Below the pieces are notes generated by a model, which saw only the letters and a program-made list of their open reading frames with translations, did not search any database and had not been told where the DNA came from. DNA of 64,000 bases from positions 1 to 64,000 of the forward strand of contig JAAESI010000030.1 of assembly GCA_024229515.1 (NCBI GenBank). Direction: 5' to 3'. Both the position numbers and the translations under genes were made by a program. The stretch comes from Pseudomonadota bacterium. GTDB taxonomy: Bacteria; Myxococcota_A; UBA796; UBA9615. Positions 27,638 through 37,281 of the stretch are shown piece after piece; within the stretch, counting starts at the first letter, position 1, and each line of letters opens with the position of its first letter.

Positions 27638-28489
27638 ATGAAGTACCCGACCCTTCTGCTCGCCGGTCTGACCTCCCTCATGCTCACGGCCTGCCCGCCC
27701 ACGCGCGGCGAAGATCCGCCTCCCGGTGGCGGGGGTGGCGGGAGCTCTGCGATGTGGCTGTCGGTGACCGAGCTGTACGACGGCGAGGCGGGCTACACCA
27801 GCCACCAGCTGATCAAGGTGTCCGGCAACACGGTGCGCTGCAGCGACGTCCAGGAGTACTACGACAACTTCACCGAGGCCTACCTGGAGCGAACCGAAGC
27901 GATGAACGAGCTGTACGACCAGTACGGTGACGACGCGTGGAACCAGGTCGAGTTCGTCCGCGCGTACTGCGAGGTCGAAAAGAGCCTCTATGAGAACCTC
28001 GGCGACGCCTACACCCGCGCCGGCGCGACCGCGCTGAACATCACGGTCCAGCACCCCGACAGCATCGGCGGCGAGCCGGTCGACGGTGAGTACGTGCTGG
28101 AGGCCAGCGGCGGCGAGGTGCTGCCGGACGTGGGTCGCGGGTTCGAGCCGTACGCCTACGCCACCCAGACCGAGTACGAGCGCACCCTCAGCGAGGTCTA
28201 CGCCGACGCGTACGACTGCGACATCGACTCGGTGGACGAGGAGTACTTCGACAGCTCCGTCGTGACGGAGGCGTGGACGTCGTACTCGATCGACGGGACG
28301 CTGGTCATCAGCGACACCTCGGACTCCTCGACCAAGGCCGAGATCACCGACGCGCAGCTCATCGACCAGAACTACGAGCCGGCCGGCGACTTCGAGTTGT
28401 CGGAGTCGACGTTCACGCTGTGCGAGGTCGCCTACGAGACCCCGTGGGGCGTGCCCGAGCCGGGCGAAGACGACGTGCCCGGGCGTTGA
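27638..28489 (+). CDS. Lipoprotein with CPPTRG tether
   Basis: This 283-residue protein has lipobox LTAC (Cys19), tether CPPTRGEDPPPGGGGGG, and a mature domain rich in Tyr, Glu and Asp (for example NTVRCSDVQEYYDNFTEAYL). I recognise no family. It is divergent from iscS across 136 bases. It is probably exported and membrane-anchored. Confidence 0.7.
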   Translation: MKYPTLLLAGLTSLMLTACPPTRGEDPPPGGGGGGSSAMWLSVTELYDGEAGYTSHQLIKVSGNTVRCSDVQEYYDNFTEAYLERTEAMNELYDQYGDDAWNQVEFVRAYCEVEKSLYENLGDAYTRAGATALNITVQHPDSIGGEPVDGEYVLEASGGEVLPDVGRGFEPYAYATQTEYERTLSEVYADAYDCDIDSVDEEYFDSSVVTEAWTSYSIDGTLVISDTSDSSTKAEITDAQLIDQNYEPAGDFELSESTFTLCEVAYETPWGVPEPGEDDVPGR

Positions 28490-28511
28490 GCGCCTGAACT
28501 GATAGCTTGCA

Positions 28512-28534
28512 GGGGTGATTGCGACAATCAGCCC
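28512..28534 (+). terminator. Hairpin after lipoprotein gene
   Basis: GGGGTGATTG (28512-28521) and CAATCAGCCC (28525-28534) form a 10-base-pair stem with one mismatch and a CGA loop, 23 bases after the lipoprotein stop. No clear T-run follows, so termination is only suggested. Confidence 0.35.
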
Positions 28535-28555
28535 TCCTGACCGCCGATTGGCGCA

Positions 28556-31183
28556 ATGAGATTCGCCCCCCTCCTGTTCGTCCTCCTGATCGCCTGCCCG
28601 GAACCCGAGCCGGAGCCTCCGATCCGCACCGGCGGCAGCCTGTTCGCGGAGGGTTGCCCCGAGCCCGGCCGGTCGCTTGCACGGGTGATCGGGGTGGACG
28701 ACACGCTGCCCGGCGAAGCGGCCGTGGGCACCGCCGGCGACCTGCTCCTGGCCAACGAACACGCCGCCTTCGTCATCACCGACACAGGCACGCAGTCCAC
28801 GTATTGGTACTACCCGGGGGTGCTCGCGGACGCGACGACCGTCGATGACTGCACCGCCGCCGAGGACAAGCTGGACGAGCTCGGCTTCGTGTTCGTCGTG
28901 GCCGACATCTTCGAGTTCGAGCAGTCGATCCTCCGAGCCTTCCGGGCCGACACCGTCGAGGTGCTCAACGACGGCTCCGACGGCGGCGCCGCCATCGTGC
29001 GGGCGCGCGGCGAGGACGACATCCACTGGCTGGTCGAGCACACCCTCATCAAGGCCGCCGCGAGCTCGGGGGGCCGGCCCTACAGCGAGCCCTACGGGGC
29101 CGACATCGTCGTCGACTACATCCTGGAGCCGGGCAGCAACGTGCTGTTCATCGACCTGTCGGTGACGAACCTGAGCGGGGCGCCATTCGCGCTGGTGGAC
29201 GCGGCGCTGTTCCAGCACGGCGCGACGATGGACGAGCACAGCTTCAGCTCCAACCAGATCGAGATCGCGAGCCTCAACCTCGACGCCGGGCTCCCCTGGA
29301 TCGTCGCCAGCGACGGCGACGGCGCCTACGCCCTGGGGGTCGAGGACGGCAACCTCGCCACGGTCACGTTCTCGGGCGTGCAGACCGGCGTCGACATCAA
29401 CCAGCTCAACGACGGCTTCTCCCTCGCCCACGGAGCCCGCAAGACGCTGCGTCGCTACTTCTCGGTCGGGGACGGCGACGGCGGCACCGCGATCGAGCCG
29501 CTGCTGGCGGCGAACCCGACGCCGCTGCGAGAGCAGGAGGCTGAGATCGGGGTGGTCGACGGCACCGTGGCGGACGCCTCGGGGGCGGCCACGGCGGCCC
29601 ACGTACTGGTCCAAGCGAGGGGCGCCGAGGGGGGCTGGGGCACGCTCTACCGCGCCCGCACCGACAGCGGCGGCGGCTTCCGGGTCGTCGTTCCCGAGTT
29701 CACCGCGGCGTGGGACTTCCGACTCATCGCGCAGGGCGCGGGGCGCGACGACGCCGATCCGGTCGAGGTGGATCCCGGAGACTCCGGCGTGGCGCTGACC
29801 CTGCAGCCCCACGGCACCCTCGCGTACGCCGTCACCAACGACGCGGCCGACGGCCCCGGGCGCATCCAGATGCGGCGCGACGACGGCCGCCAGGCGACCT
29901 ACTGGGTCACGGGCAGCGGCACCGTCGACATCCCTCCGGGCACCTGGGACTGGACCGTCACCCGCGGGTACGAGTGGAGCCCCGCCACGGGCACCGTGAC
30001 CGTGCCCGACGACGGCGAGGCATCCATCGAAGCGCCCCTGACCCGCGCCTTCGACACCACCGGTTGGATCTCGGTCGACACCCACGTGCACAGCTCCGAC
30101 AGCCCCGACAGCCGGGAGCCGCCGGCCGATCAGTTGCTCCACGCCGCGGCCCACGGGCTCGACATCGTGGTGCACACCGAGCACGAGCACATCGTCGACC
30201 GGCGCGCCGTACCGGTGGAGGCGGAGCTCGCCGACTGGGTCAACAACGTCATCGGCGAAGAGGTCACCAGCATCGCGGTCGAGCACATGACGATGTTCCC
30301 GGCCGAGCCCACCGACGCCCCCCGCGGCGGCTACGTCGAGTGGTACGGCCTCGACATCGACCAGCTCTTCGCGGCCATGCGCGAACGCTCGGGCGATGGC
30401 GTGAACCTGATCAACCACCCGGGCTGGCTCGACGACATCGGTTGGGACCGGGTCGCCGGCGCGCCCACCCTGGCCGACCCGACGCTCCTCGGGTTCGAGG
30501 CGGACGCGCCCCTGTGGTCGTGGAACCTCGACGGCATCGAAGTGCAGAACGGCCACGCCAACGTGTTCATCGACGGGAACCGCCGGTGGGACAACTGGAT
30601 GTCGATGGTGAACCACGGCGCCAAGATGATCGCGGTCGGCTGCAGCGACGCCCACGGTCCCGGCGTCGGCTTCCCCCGGACCTACGTGCGGGCCCCCAGC
30701 GATGCCCCCGCCGACCTGGACCTGGACGACCTCACCAACTCGTTCCGCACCGGTCAGGCGACGGTCAGCGCGGGCGCATTCGCGACGATCACGTTGGACG
30801 GGGTCGGACCCGGCGAGCAGGTCACCGACACCGACGGCGAGGTCACGATCGACCTGACGATCCAGGCGTTGGAGGAGATCGAGGTGACGCACTTCGTCGC
30901 GTTCGTGAACTGCGATCAGGTCGCGTCCGTCGTCACGGTCCCCGACGCGATCACGAAGTTCGACGGCGAGGTCACGATCCCGGTGCCCACCGACGGCGAC
31001 GCGCACATCGTGGTCGCCGCGTTCGGCTCGGCGGGGTACCCGGACGGACTGCCCTCGGGCGGCAGCAAGACCCCGCGGGCGATGACCAATCCGGTCTACG
31101 TAGACGGCGACGGCGACGGCGAGTTCACCGCGCCGGGCGGTCACGAGTGCAGCTACGCCCTGGGCTTCGACCAGGCCGAATAG
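28556..31183 (+). CDS. PHP-domain (CehA/McbA-like) metallohydrolase lipoprotein
   Basis: This 875-residue lipoprotein has lipobox LIAC (Cys14) and a Pro/Glu tether. The middle holds beta-rich, carboxypeptidase-regulatory-like domains (about 330-480). From about residue 505 there is a PHP phosphoesterase domain with DTHVHSSDSPDS, VVHTEHEH, NLINHPGW and GCSDAHGPG, which provide the metal-binding His and Asp. CehA/McbA-like proteins of this type hydrolyse phosphoester or carbamate bonds. Location is extracytoplasmic. The substrate is unknown. Confidence 0.8.
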   Translation: MRFAPLLFVLLIACPEPEPEPPIRTGGSLFAEGCPEPGRSLARVIGVDDTLPGEAAVGTAGDLLLANEHAAFVITDTGTQSTYWYYPGVLADATTVDDCTAAEDKLDELGFVFVVADIFEFEQSILRAFRADTVEVLNDGSDGGAAIVRARGEDDIHWLVEHTLIKAAASSGGRPYSEPYGADIVVDYILEPGSNVLFIDLSVTNLSGAPFALVDAALFQHGATMDEHSFSSNQIEIASLNLDAGLPWIVASDGDGAYALGVEDGNLATVTFSGVQTGVDINQLNDGFSLAHGARKTLRRYFSVGDGDGGTAIEPLLAANPTPLREQEAEIGVVDGTVADASGAATAAHVLVQARGAEGGWGTLYRARTDSGGGFRVVVPEFTAAWDFRLIAQGAGRDDADPVEVDPGDSGVALTLQPHGTLAYAVTNDAADGPGRIQMRRDDGRQATYWVTGSGTVDIPPGTWDWTVTRGYEWSPATGTVTVPDDGEASIEAPLTRAFDTTGWISVDTHVHSSDSPDSREPPADQLLHAAAHGLDIVVHTEHEHIVDRRAVPVEAELADWVNNVIGEEVTSIAVEHMTMFPAEPTDAPRGGYVEWYGLDIDQLFAAMRERSGDGVNLINHPGWLDDIGWDRVAGAPTLADPTLLGFEADAPLWSWNLDGIEVQNGHANVFIDGNRRWDNWMSMVNHGAKMIAVGCSDAHGPGVGFPRTYVRAPSDAPADLDLDDLTNSFRTGQATVSAGAFATITLDGVGPGEQVTDTDGEVTIDLTIQALEEIEVTHFVAFVNCDQVASVVTVPDAITKFDGEVTIPVPTDGDAHIVVAAFGSAGYPDGLPSGGSKTPRAMTNPVYVDGDGDGEFTAPGGHECSYALGFDQAE

Positions 31184-31186
31184 GCG

Positions 31187-32404
31187 CTAGGAACCTTCGC
31201 CCAGGCTCTTGACGTGGGCGGCGACCGCCTCGATCTCGTCGGCCGTGAGGAGACCGCTGTACCCCGACATGGCGCCGACTCCTTCGATCTCCGCTTGCGA
31301 GTTCTCGTCCTGCCACGCGGGGTCATCGAAGTCGCCGGAGCCGGCGGCGCCCTCGAGGGCCACGCCATCGGTTCCGTGACACATGGCGCACTGGGCCAAG
31401 TATAGCGAAGGCCCCGAGAGGGGCGGCTCGCCGGAGCGCTCCCCGAGGAACATCAGGAAGGGCCCGCCGGTGGCGGCGTGGTTAATCTGCGTGTTGTCGA
31501 ACACCGCCAGGCCGAACGCGTACTCGGCGGTCTCATCGGTGAACTGCACGTCCTCGGCTTCACCGGCTGCGGTCGCGCGGGACCGGGCGATCTCGAGCGT
31601 CCACTCCCCGTCGTCGTACCGCGCGGCGGTCTCCACGTCCCCGCAGCTCCCCACGAAGGCGCTGGTGATCATGCCCGCGATCCGATCGTCCGACGCAAAG
31701 CTGTCCTCGAACGGCTGCTTCTCGTCGTCGTAGATCCAGCTCACGTCGTCGGTCATCCGCTCGGCGCCCTCGGGCCCCATGAAGCAGGGAAGCGCCAGGA
31801 CGCCGTCCGGGTCTCCCGCGCAGTCCGCGCCAAACTGGCCGTGGTGGTTGTCCGCGTAGCCGCCCGACTCCTTCGAGTCCGCAAGGCGGCAGTTCTCGCC
31901 AGAGCAGTCCCCCGAGTCCAGGTAGCTGATGTGCTTGTCGTCGAGCTGCCCGTTGGGCTCGGTACGTACCGACTTCCAGTGCCACATGTCGGTGAGCTCA
32001 CCGTCGGGGTTGGACTTGCGGCCGGGCGAGGCGGGGTCTCCGGTGGGGTGGCAACTCGCGGCGCAGCCCTGGGTCGCGAAGGTCGGGCTGTTGATGTTCC
32101 ACTGGATCGCGAACTTGTCTTCGTACCAGGTGTTCTCGTGGCCGCTGCTGTCGGGGTTCGACGCCCGGGCCCACGCGCCGTCAGCCCCCTTCACCCACGG
32201 CCGACGCTCGATGGAGTGGGTGGGGTCAGCCCACGTGGCCACGAAGAAGATCTCGTCCGCTTCGAACGACCGCAGCGTGTTCGCGGTGGTACTGGGACTG
32301 CACGGCGGCGGGGGGAGTGGATCGTCGGGTTGCGGGCAGGCAGCGAACACCGCCAGCGTCAGGCCGCACGGGAGGGGTCGCAGAGCTCGCAGGACGAGGA
32401 CCAC
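31187..32404 (-). CDS. Haem-binding lipoprotein: ethylbenzene dehydrogenase-like domain plus cytochrome c
   Basis: This 405-residue protein has signal peptide with lipobox FAAC (Cys23), an EB_dh-like haem-binding domain (about 40-310) and a C-terminal class I cytochrome c domain with CAMCH at 339-343 and a likely distal Met379. In the first domain there is an unusual C-x3-C-H sequence (QGCAASCHP, 114-119) that may attach a second c-type haem. Start GTG 32404 places the signal peptide at the N-terminus; the longer open frame is non-coding. It probably transfers electrons outside the cytoplasmic membrane. Confidence 0.72.
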   Translation of the reverse strand: MVLVLRALRPLPCGLTLAVFAACPQPDDPLPPPPCSPSTTANTLRSFEADEIFFVATWADPTHSIERRPWVKGADGAWARASNPDSSGHENTWYEDKFAIQWNINSPTFATQGCAASCHPTGDPASPGRKSNPDGELTDMWHWKSVRTEPNGQLDDKHISYLDSGDCSGENCRLADSKESGGYADNHHGQFGADCAGDPDGVLALPCFMGPEGAERMTDDVSWIYDDEKQPFEDSFASDDRIAGMITSAFVGSCGDVETAARYDDGEWTLEIARSRATAAGEAEDVQFTDETAEYAFGLAVFDNTQINHAATGGPFLMFLGERSGEPPLSGPSLYLAQCAMCHGTDGVALEGAAGSGDFDDPAWQDENSQAEIEGVGAMSGYSGLLTADEIEAVAAHVKSLGEGS

Positions 32405-32547
32405 CGTGCATCTGGACGAAGCAAGGCGTGTGCCAGCGACCGGTTCAGGCAGCCGCGACCCGGCTGACCGGCGGCCGCAGGAGTGACTTGTGCGGGATTG
32501 CACAGGAACGTGCGCAGAGAGGCACGGTCCAGGAGCGGAATGCCGCG

Positions 32548-33666
32548 CTACGCCTCCGCGCGGGGAGGCTCGTCGGACTTCTTGGTCTTCGGCTTCTTCT
32601 GCCGGTTCGAGTGCTTCACGACCAGCTCCTCGAACTCCTTCACCACCCGACGCATCAGGATGCGCTTCTCCCGGAACGGCAGGAACGACGACTTGAAGCC
32701 GTTCACCATCAACCACCGGATGTGATCCAGGTTGAGGTCGAAGTGCTTGACCGCGAGCAGGTACTCGTCGGTGACGGTCGTATCCGTGACGAGCCGGTTG
32801 TCGGTGTTCAGCGTCACCCGCAGGCCCAGGTCCAGATAGAACCGGAAGGGGTGCGCCGACAGGCTCGGCGTGGCCCGCGTCTGCAGGTTGCTCTTGAGGC
32901 AGACCTCCAGCGGGATGCGGTGGTCGTTGACGAAGTTGAGCAGGTCGCCCGACTCCTTCAGCCGCGTGCCGTGGCCGATGCGCTGGGAGCCGCACATGTG
33001 GATGGCCTGGTGGATCGACTCGGGGCCGTAGGCCTCACCCGCGTGGATGGTGACGTTGATGTTGTTGTTCCGAATCAAATAGAAGGCTTCGCGGTGGTCC
33101 TTGGCCGGGTTGTTGTGCTCGGCGCCGGCGAGGTCGAAGCCGACCACGCCGCGGTTCTTGAACGCCACCGCCAGTTCGGCGATCCGCAAGGAGGTCTCCG
33201 GGGTCATGTTCCGGATGCCGCAGATGATCAGGCCGGTCTTGATGTCGTACTTGCGCTCGGCGTCGTTGAGCCCGTCGAGCACCGCCTGGACGATCTGGTC
33301 CAGCCGCAGTCCCTGGTTGGTGTGGAGGATGGGCGCGTACCGCACCTCGAGGTAGCGGACGTTCTCCTTGGCGGCGTCCTCGGCCACTTCGAAGGCGGCG
33401 CGGCGCAGCCCTTCCTCGTTCTGGAGGACCTTGCAGGTGATGTCGAAGGCGCGGAGGTAGTCGACGAGGTCGTCGCACATCTCGCCGGCGCGCATGGCCT
33501 TGCGGAGGCCCTCGACGTCATTGGCGGGCATCTGCACGCCTTGCTTGTCGGCGAGGTCGAGGATGGTGGCGGGGCGGAGGCTGCCGTCGAGGTGGCAGTG
33601 CAGATCCGTCTTGGGGATCGCGCGGAGGAACTCCTCCGTGATTTCGAACTTGGTGGTTTCAGTCAT
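32548..33666 (-). CDS. add: Adenosine deaminase
   Basis: This 372-residue amidohydrolase has the zinc ligands in DLHCHLDGSL (His23, His25), TIHAGEAYG, QRIGHGTRL, and the Asp of LNTDNRL. These motifs fit adenosine deaminase, converting adenosine to inosine in purine salvage. The ATG at 33666 gives MTETTKFEI and sits 21 bases from the divergent Rieske gene. A basic, Lys-rich tail (KKPKTKKSDEPPRAEA) is unusual. Adenine or 6-aminodeoxyfutalosine deaminase activity cannot be excluded. Confidence 0.88.
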   Translation of the reverse strand: MTETTKFEITEEFLRAIPKTDLHCHLDGSLRPATILDLADKQGVQMPANDVEGLRKAMRAGEMCDDLVDYLRAFDITCKVLQNEEGLRRAAFEVAEDAAKENVRYLEVRYAPILHTNQGLRLDQIVQAVLDGLNDAERKYDIKTGLIICGIRNMTPETSLRIAELAVAFKNRGVVGFDLAGAEHNNPAKDHREAFYLIRNNNINVTIHAGEAYGPESIHQAIHMCGSQRIGHGTRLKESGDLLNFVNDHRIPLEVCLKSNLQTRATPSLSAHPFRFYLDLGLRVTLNTDNRLVTDTTVTDEYLLAVKHFDLNLDHIRWLMVNGFKSSFLPFREKRILMRRVVKEFEELVVKHSNRQKKPKTKKSDEPPRAEA

Positions 33667-33687
33667 CGCCGGAGTATAAGTCCGCGG

Positions 33688-34041
33688 ATGCCGTTTCTCT
33701 TCTACGAGGTCTGCACCGAGGACGATATCCCCGACGTCGGACGGGGAAAACGCTTTGAAGTCGAGGGGTACGACCTCTGCATCTTCAACCTCAATGGCAC
33801 CCTTCACGCCTCCGGAGACGCCTGCCCGCACGAGCGGGTGAGCCTCGGCGACGGCGCCACCCTGGACGGCGAGATCATCGTCTGCGGCGCCCATCGGTGG
33901 GAGTTCAACCTCGTCAGCGGCGAGTGCCTGGAAGACCCCGCGTTCCCGCTGCGCAAGTTCCCGGTGGGGCGGAAAGACGGCGTCATCTACGTCGGCTTCC
34001 CCGACGACGGCACGATGGAGACCGAGACCGTCGCTTCGTAG
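33688..34041 (+). CDS. Rieske [2Fe-2S] ferredoxin-like protein
   Basis: This 117-residue protein has the Rieske motifs CPH (Cys46, His48) and CGAH (Cys66, His69) and a length like dioxygenase ferredoxins and NirD-type small subunits. There is no signal peptide, so it is cytoplasmic. No oxygenase partner is adjacent, so its redox partner is unknown. Confidence 0.88.
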   Translation: MPFLFYEVCTEDDIPDVGRGKRFEVEGYDLCIFNLNGTLHASGDACPHERVSLGDGATLDGEIIVCGAHRWEFNLVSGECLEDPAFPLRKFPVGRKDGVIYVGFPDDGTMETETVAS

Positions 34042-34049
34042 AGGCGCCG

Positions 34050-34064
34050 TCGGCCTCAGGCCGA
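34050..34064. terminator. Palindrome at convergent gene junction
   Basis: TCGGCCT-C-AGGCCGA is a perfect inverted repeat (7 bases per arm) in the 28-base gap between the converging Rieske and epimerase genes. AAA follows on the plus strand. It is a possible bidirectional terminator, without a strong T-tract. Confidence 0.35.
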
Positions 34065-34069
34065 AACGG

Positions 34070-34942
34070 TCATCGTTTGCTCTCCAAGGCCGCGGTCAGA
34101 ACCTCGCGAAGCGGCTTCGGATCCCACCCCAGCAGCTCCCGCGCCAGCCGATCGTCAACCTCCGGCTCGGGCGCGAACCGTCGCTCCAGGGCCCCGAGCT
34201 TGAGGGTGCGGCGCTTCATCCGCGCGCCCCGAGCCTCGGCCACGAGGGCGACGAGCTCCCCCAGGGTCACGCGGTCGGGGCCGACGAGGTCGATCGGCTC
34301 GTCCGGCGCGTCGGTCAGGTCCAACGCCGCCGCGACCGCCGCGGCCGCCACGTCATCGACTCCGACCGGCCTCCGCCCGGGCCCCTTCGGCACCACCGGA
34401 AGTCGCGAGAGCTTCAGCAACCGGTCCAGGTGCGGCGATCCGGCCCCGAGCATCATCGGGGGCCGCAGCACCACCGCTTCGCCCCCATCCCAGTGCGCCA
34501 GAAGCTGCTCCGCGTCCGCCTTGCTCTGCGCGTAGGCGTCCCGGTCGGCCCGCAGCACGGTGTCCGACGAGATCGCCACGACCCGCTTCACGCCGGCCTC
34601 CTGGCAGGCCGTCAACAGGTTCCGCGTCCCATGAACGTGCGTGTCCCGGTTGATCTCGGGGTCGGCCTCGCGCACCACGCCGGCGAGGTGCAGGACCGTG
34701 GTGACGCCCTCAAGGGCGGCGGCGAGCGACGCGAACTTCGTCAGGTCGCCCTCGACCATCCAGGCGCCGGTCCCCTCGATCGCCGACCGCACCGACGTCA
34801 GCCGCACGAGCGCCCGGAACTCCACCTTCCGCGCCTTCAACAGCCGACAGACGCGCTGCCCCAGGAAGCCGGTCGCCCCCGTCACCAGCAGCTCCCCGGT
34901 CCCCCGCGCGGGACGCGACCGGGGATCGTGGGCGAGGGTCAT
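34070..34942 (-). CDS. NAD(P)-dependent epimerase/dehydratase (extended SDR)
   Basis: This 290-residue protein has the Rossmann motif TGATGFLG at 21-28, HLAGVVREADPEINRD, and the catalytic-type Tyr-Lys in DAYAQSKADAEQLL. It is similar to atypical SDRs such as NDUFA9-like or nucleoside-diphosphate-sugar epimerases. Its ATG overlaps the stop of the polysaccharide deacetylase gene (ATGA), so both probably act on the same glycan or sugar. The substrate is unknown. Confidence 0.82.
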   Translation of the reverse strand: MTLAHDPRSRPARGTGELLVTGATGFLGQRVCRLLKARKVEFRALVRLTSVRSAIEGTGAWMVEGDLTKFASLAAALEGVTTVLHLAGVVREADPEINRDTHVHGTRNLLTACQEAGVKRVVAISSDTVLRADRDAYAQSKADAEQLLAHWDGGEAVVLRPPMMLGAGSPHLDRLLKLSRLPVVPKGPGRRPVGVDDVAAAAVAAALDLTDAPDEPIDLVGPDRVTLGELVALVAEARGARMKRRTLKLGALERRFAPEPEVDDRLARELLGWDPKPLREVLTAALESKR

Positions 34943-36225
34943 TCGGGATCGTCGGGGTCGGGGTCCGAGCCGTCCTCGAGGCTGCGCCAGAACTCGGCCA
35001 CCTCCGACGGCGTGGCGACCCACGCATCGCCCTCGTCGAGCATCTCGCGGATGATCGCGCGGAAGATGTCCCGAATCACCGGCCGCCCGAACAGGTGCGG
35101 CTCCGGGTGCGTGAGGAAGTGGACGACGCCGCCGAGGTTTCGGACGTGCTGCCACTTGCGCCGCAGGATCGTGAGGGCGTCCAGCCCCTCGTAGCCGAGC
35201 AGCTGCAGCCGATCGTCCGCGGGCATCGTCGTGGGCAGCACCAGGGTCTGCCCGCGGCGGAACGGGAACGTCGTGCCGCAGCCGCGGCGGTCCCCGATCA
35301 GGGTGTGCGTGTCGGTGTCCGGCACCGAGCTGTCCCACGCAAAGCGGCTCCCCACCGCCTCGTAGAGGGCGTCGCTGACCAGCAGCGAGGGCGAGCGGAA
35401 GCCGCGGATGTCCCACCGTCGGATCTGCCGCTGGCAGCGATCCAGGCGACGGCCCGCGGCCTCCGCCGAGGCGTACGAGATCCGGTTGTCGTGGGTGTCC
35501 CCGTGCAGGCCGATCTCGCCGCCCGCCTGCCGCACGGCATCGCAGAAGCCGTGGTCCCACTTGTAGCCGAGCCCGACGAGGAAGAAGCACGGCTTGAGCC
35601 CCAGCTCGACCATGTCGTCCAGCACCTTGCCGGCCAGCGCCATGCCCTCCTTGGTGTCGACGTCATGCGTCATCACCAACGGGTAGCGGCGGCCGCCCGG
35701 CCAGGGACCCCGAGGCGCTTCATCGGGGTCGATCGGCTCGAACGAACCGGTGCGCGCGCCCTCGTCCGTCAGCTCCCGGTACAGCTGGACCCGCATCTGG
35801 TCGAGGCGGCCTTCGATGGGCCACGCCGGATCGGGCGGACAGGACTCGGGGTCGAGGTTCGACTGCCCCGCGACCAGCGGGTACAGCACCAGCCGGAGCT
35901 TGCCCGGAACCACGTGGTACGGCAGCGGAAGGCGCGCATGCAGCGGCGGTCCCTTCGGCGGCAGGTACCGCTCCTCGACCACCGTGCGCCAGGCCGCCCA
36001 GGGGTGCCACGGCAGCACCCAGGTGCCGTCGGCGCGCTGGGTGATGGCGTCCAGCGGGTTGCGCTCGAAGAGGCCGAACAATGCCCCCGCCTGCTGGGGG
36101 GGCGCCTTGCCGCCGAACTCGATGGGGTGACCGGCGACCTCGCTGAACGCCGCGCGCAACGCCTGCTTGTCGCGATCCCATCGCGCGAGGAACCGCAAAA
36201 ACGCTCGACTGCGGGCGACTGGCAT
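34939..36225 (-). CDS. Polysaccharide deacetylase-like protein
   Basis: This 428-residue protein has an N-terminal region without a known family (1-175) and a NodB-like domain: THDVD (His187, Asp188, Asp190), GEIGLHGDTHDN (His241, His245) and RGFRSPSLL. These are the metal-binding and catalytic motifs of carbohydrate esterase family 4 in a modified form. No signal peptide is evident. MPVARSRAFLRF at 36225 is the best start; the upstream part is low-complexity. It is coupled to an epimerase. Confidence 0.78.
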   Translation of the reverse strand: MPVARSRAFLRFLARWDRDKQALRAAFSEVAGHPIEFGGKAPPQQAGALFGLFERNPLDAITQRADGTWVLPWHPWAAWRTVVEERYLPPKGPPLHARLPLPYHVVPGKLRLVLYPLVAGQSNLDPESCPPDPAWPIEGRLDQMRVQLYRELTDEGARTGSFEPIDPDEAPRGPWPGGRRYPLVMTHDVDTKEGMALAGKVLDDMVELGLKPCFFLVGLGYKWDHGFCDAVRQAGGEIGLHGDTHDNRISYASAEAAGRRLDRCQRQIRRWDIRGFRSPSLLVSDALYEAVGSRFAWDSSVPDTDTHTLIGDRRGCGTTFPFRRGQTLVLPTTMPADDRLQLLGYEGLDALTILRRKWQHVRNLGGVVHFLTHPEPHLFGRPVIRDIFRAIIREMLDEGDAWVATPSEVAEFWRSLEDGSDPDPDDPE

Positions 36226-36368
36226 CGCCGGATTGTAGACCTCGGGAGCGGAGGTGCGCTGGACGTCCCAGGATCCGACCTTAGATTCCTTGAGGACCCG
36301 GCCCTGAGGCTTCCGTGCACCTCCTCCTCCCCCGCGCGGAGACTTCATTCAGGGGTCGGGTCCACCCT

Positions 36369-37259
36369 CTACAGCTTGTAGGTGGTCTTTCCCGTGATCC
36401 AGGCGGGGCTCGCGACCTCGTCCTCGGGGTCGAAGTAGGGACGGAAACCGGCCTTGAGCCAGTCCCTCAGCGCCCCCTCGACCAGCTGCGCCGGACCCTC
36501 ACCGTACGCACAGGACTTGTTGTGCCACGTCTTCAGCCCACCGCCTTCGGCTTCGTAGATCGGCTTGCAGCGGTCGTCGGTGCGCTTGATCGGCTTGCCC
36601 CGCTCGTCGATGAGGATGCGGATGCGGACGACGCCGTCGATCCGGGCCTTCTGCGCACCCTTGGGGTACTTGATCTTCAGGGCCTTCGCGAAGAGCGATC
36701 CGCCGCCGGTGCCGACGATGGGAATGCCGTTGCGGTCGCGACGGCTGGTGCTCAGGTTCGCGGTGACCTCCTTCAAGCCGGAGCTCAGGGGGGCCGACCA
36801 CGCCGTCAGGCTGTGGGCGCTGACCTCAAGCTTCTTGGCGCAGACGCTGACGTCCAGGGTCAGGGGGGTGTGCCCGACCTCCTCGCCGTCCACGAGCACG
36901 CGCGCTCCCGACAGCTCGCCCGCGGGGCCCCGGGCCTTCACCGTGATCGAGTGCATCTTCGGTCGGGCCTTCAACGTGACGATCTCGTCGCGTCCGACCA
37001 GCAGGGCGACCCGCTTGGGCTCCGCCTCCCAGCACGGCGCGTCGATCGCGAACTCGTAGACGTCCACCGGAACCGCCACCGCCCCGGAGGGGTCGAAGTC
37101 GGCGCCGTTGGCGGTCACGCGCAAAGACTCGTCCGTCCCGGTGACCTCCACCCGGACGTGGGCATGCTCGGCCTCCTCCTCTTCGACTTCGTGAGCGAGG
37201 GCGGTTCCCAGGAGCAAAGCGGGGAGCGCAAGACCGGCCAGTGTGTTTCGCAGCAGCAT
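36369..37259 (-). CDS. Secreted PEGA-like / TonB C-terminal-like protein
   Basis: This 296-residue protein has a signal peptide ending near LLLGTALA, then a His/Glu-rich start, a PEGA-like beta domain (about 90-145; GARVLVDGEEVGHTPLTL) and a TonB C-terminal-like domain (about 190-285; GVVRIRILIDERGKPI and ALRDWLKAGFRPYF). It lacks an N-terminal transmembrane anchor, so it is not a classic TonB. A periplasmic role is likely. Function is unknown. Confidence 0.68.
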   Translation of the reverse strand: MLLRNTLAGLALPALLLGTALAHEVEEEEAEHAHVRVEVTGTDESLRVTANGADFDPSGAVAVPVDVYEFAIDAPCWEAEPKRVALLVGRDEIVTLKARPKMHSITVKARGPAGELSGARVLVDGEEVGHTPLTLDVSVCAKKLEVSAHSLTAWSAPLSSGLKEVTANLSTSRRDRNGIPIVGTGGGSLFAKALKIKYPKGAQKARIDGVVRIRILIDERGKPIKRTDDRCKPIYEAEGGGLKTWHNKSCAYGEGPAQLVEGALRDWLKAGFRPYFDPEDEVASPAWITGKTTYKL

Positions 37260-37281
37260 CCCGGGCACACTAGGGGCTTGG

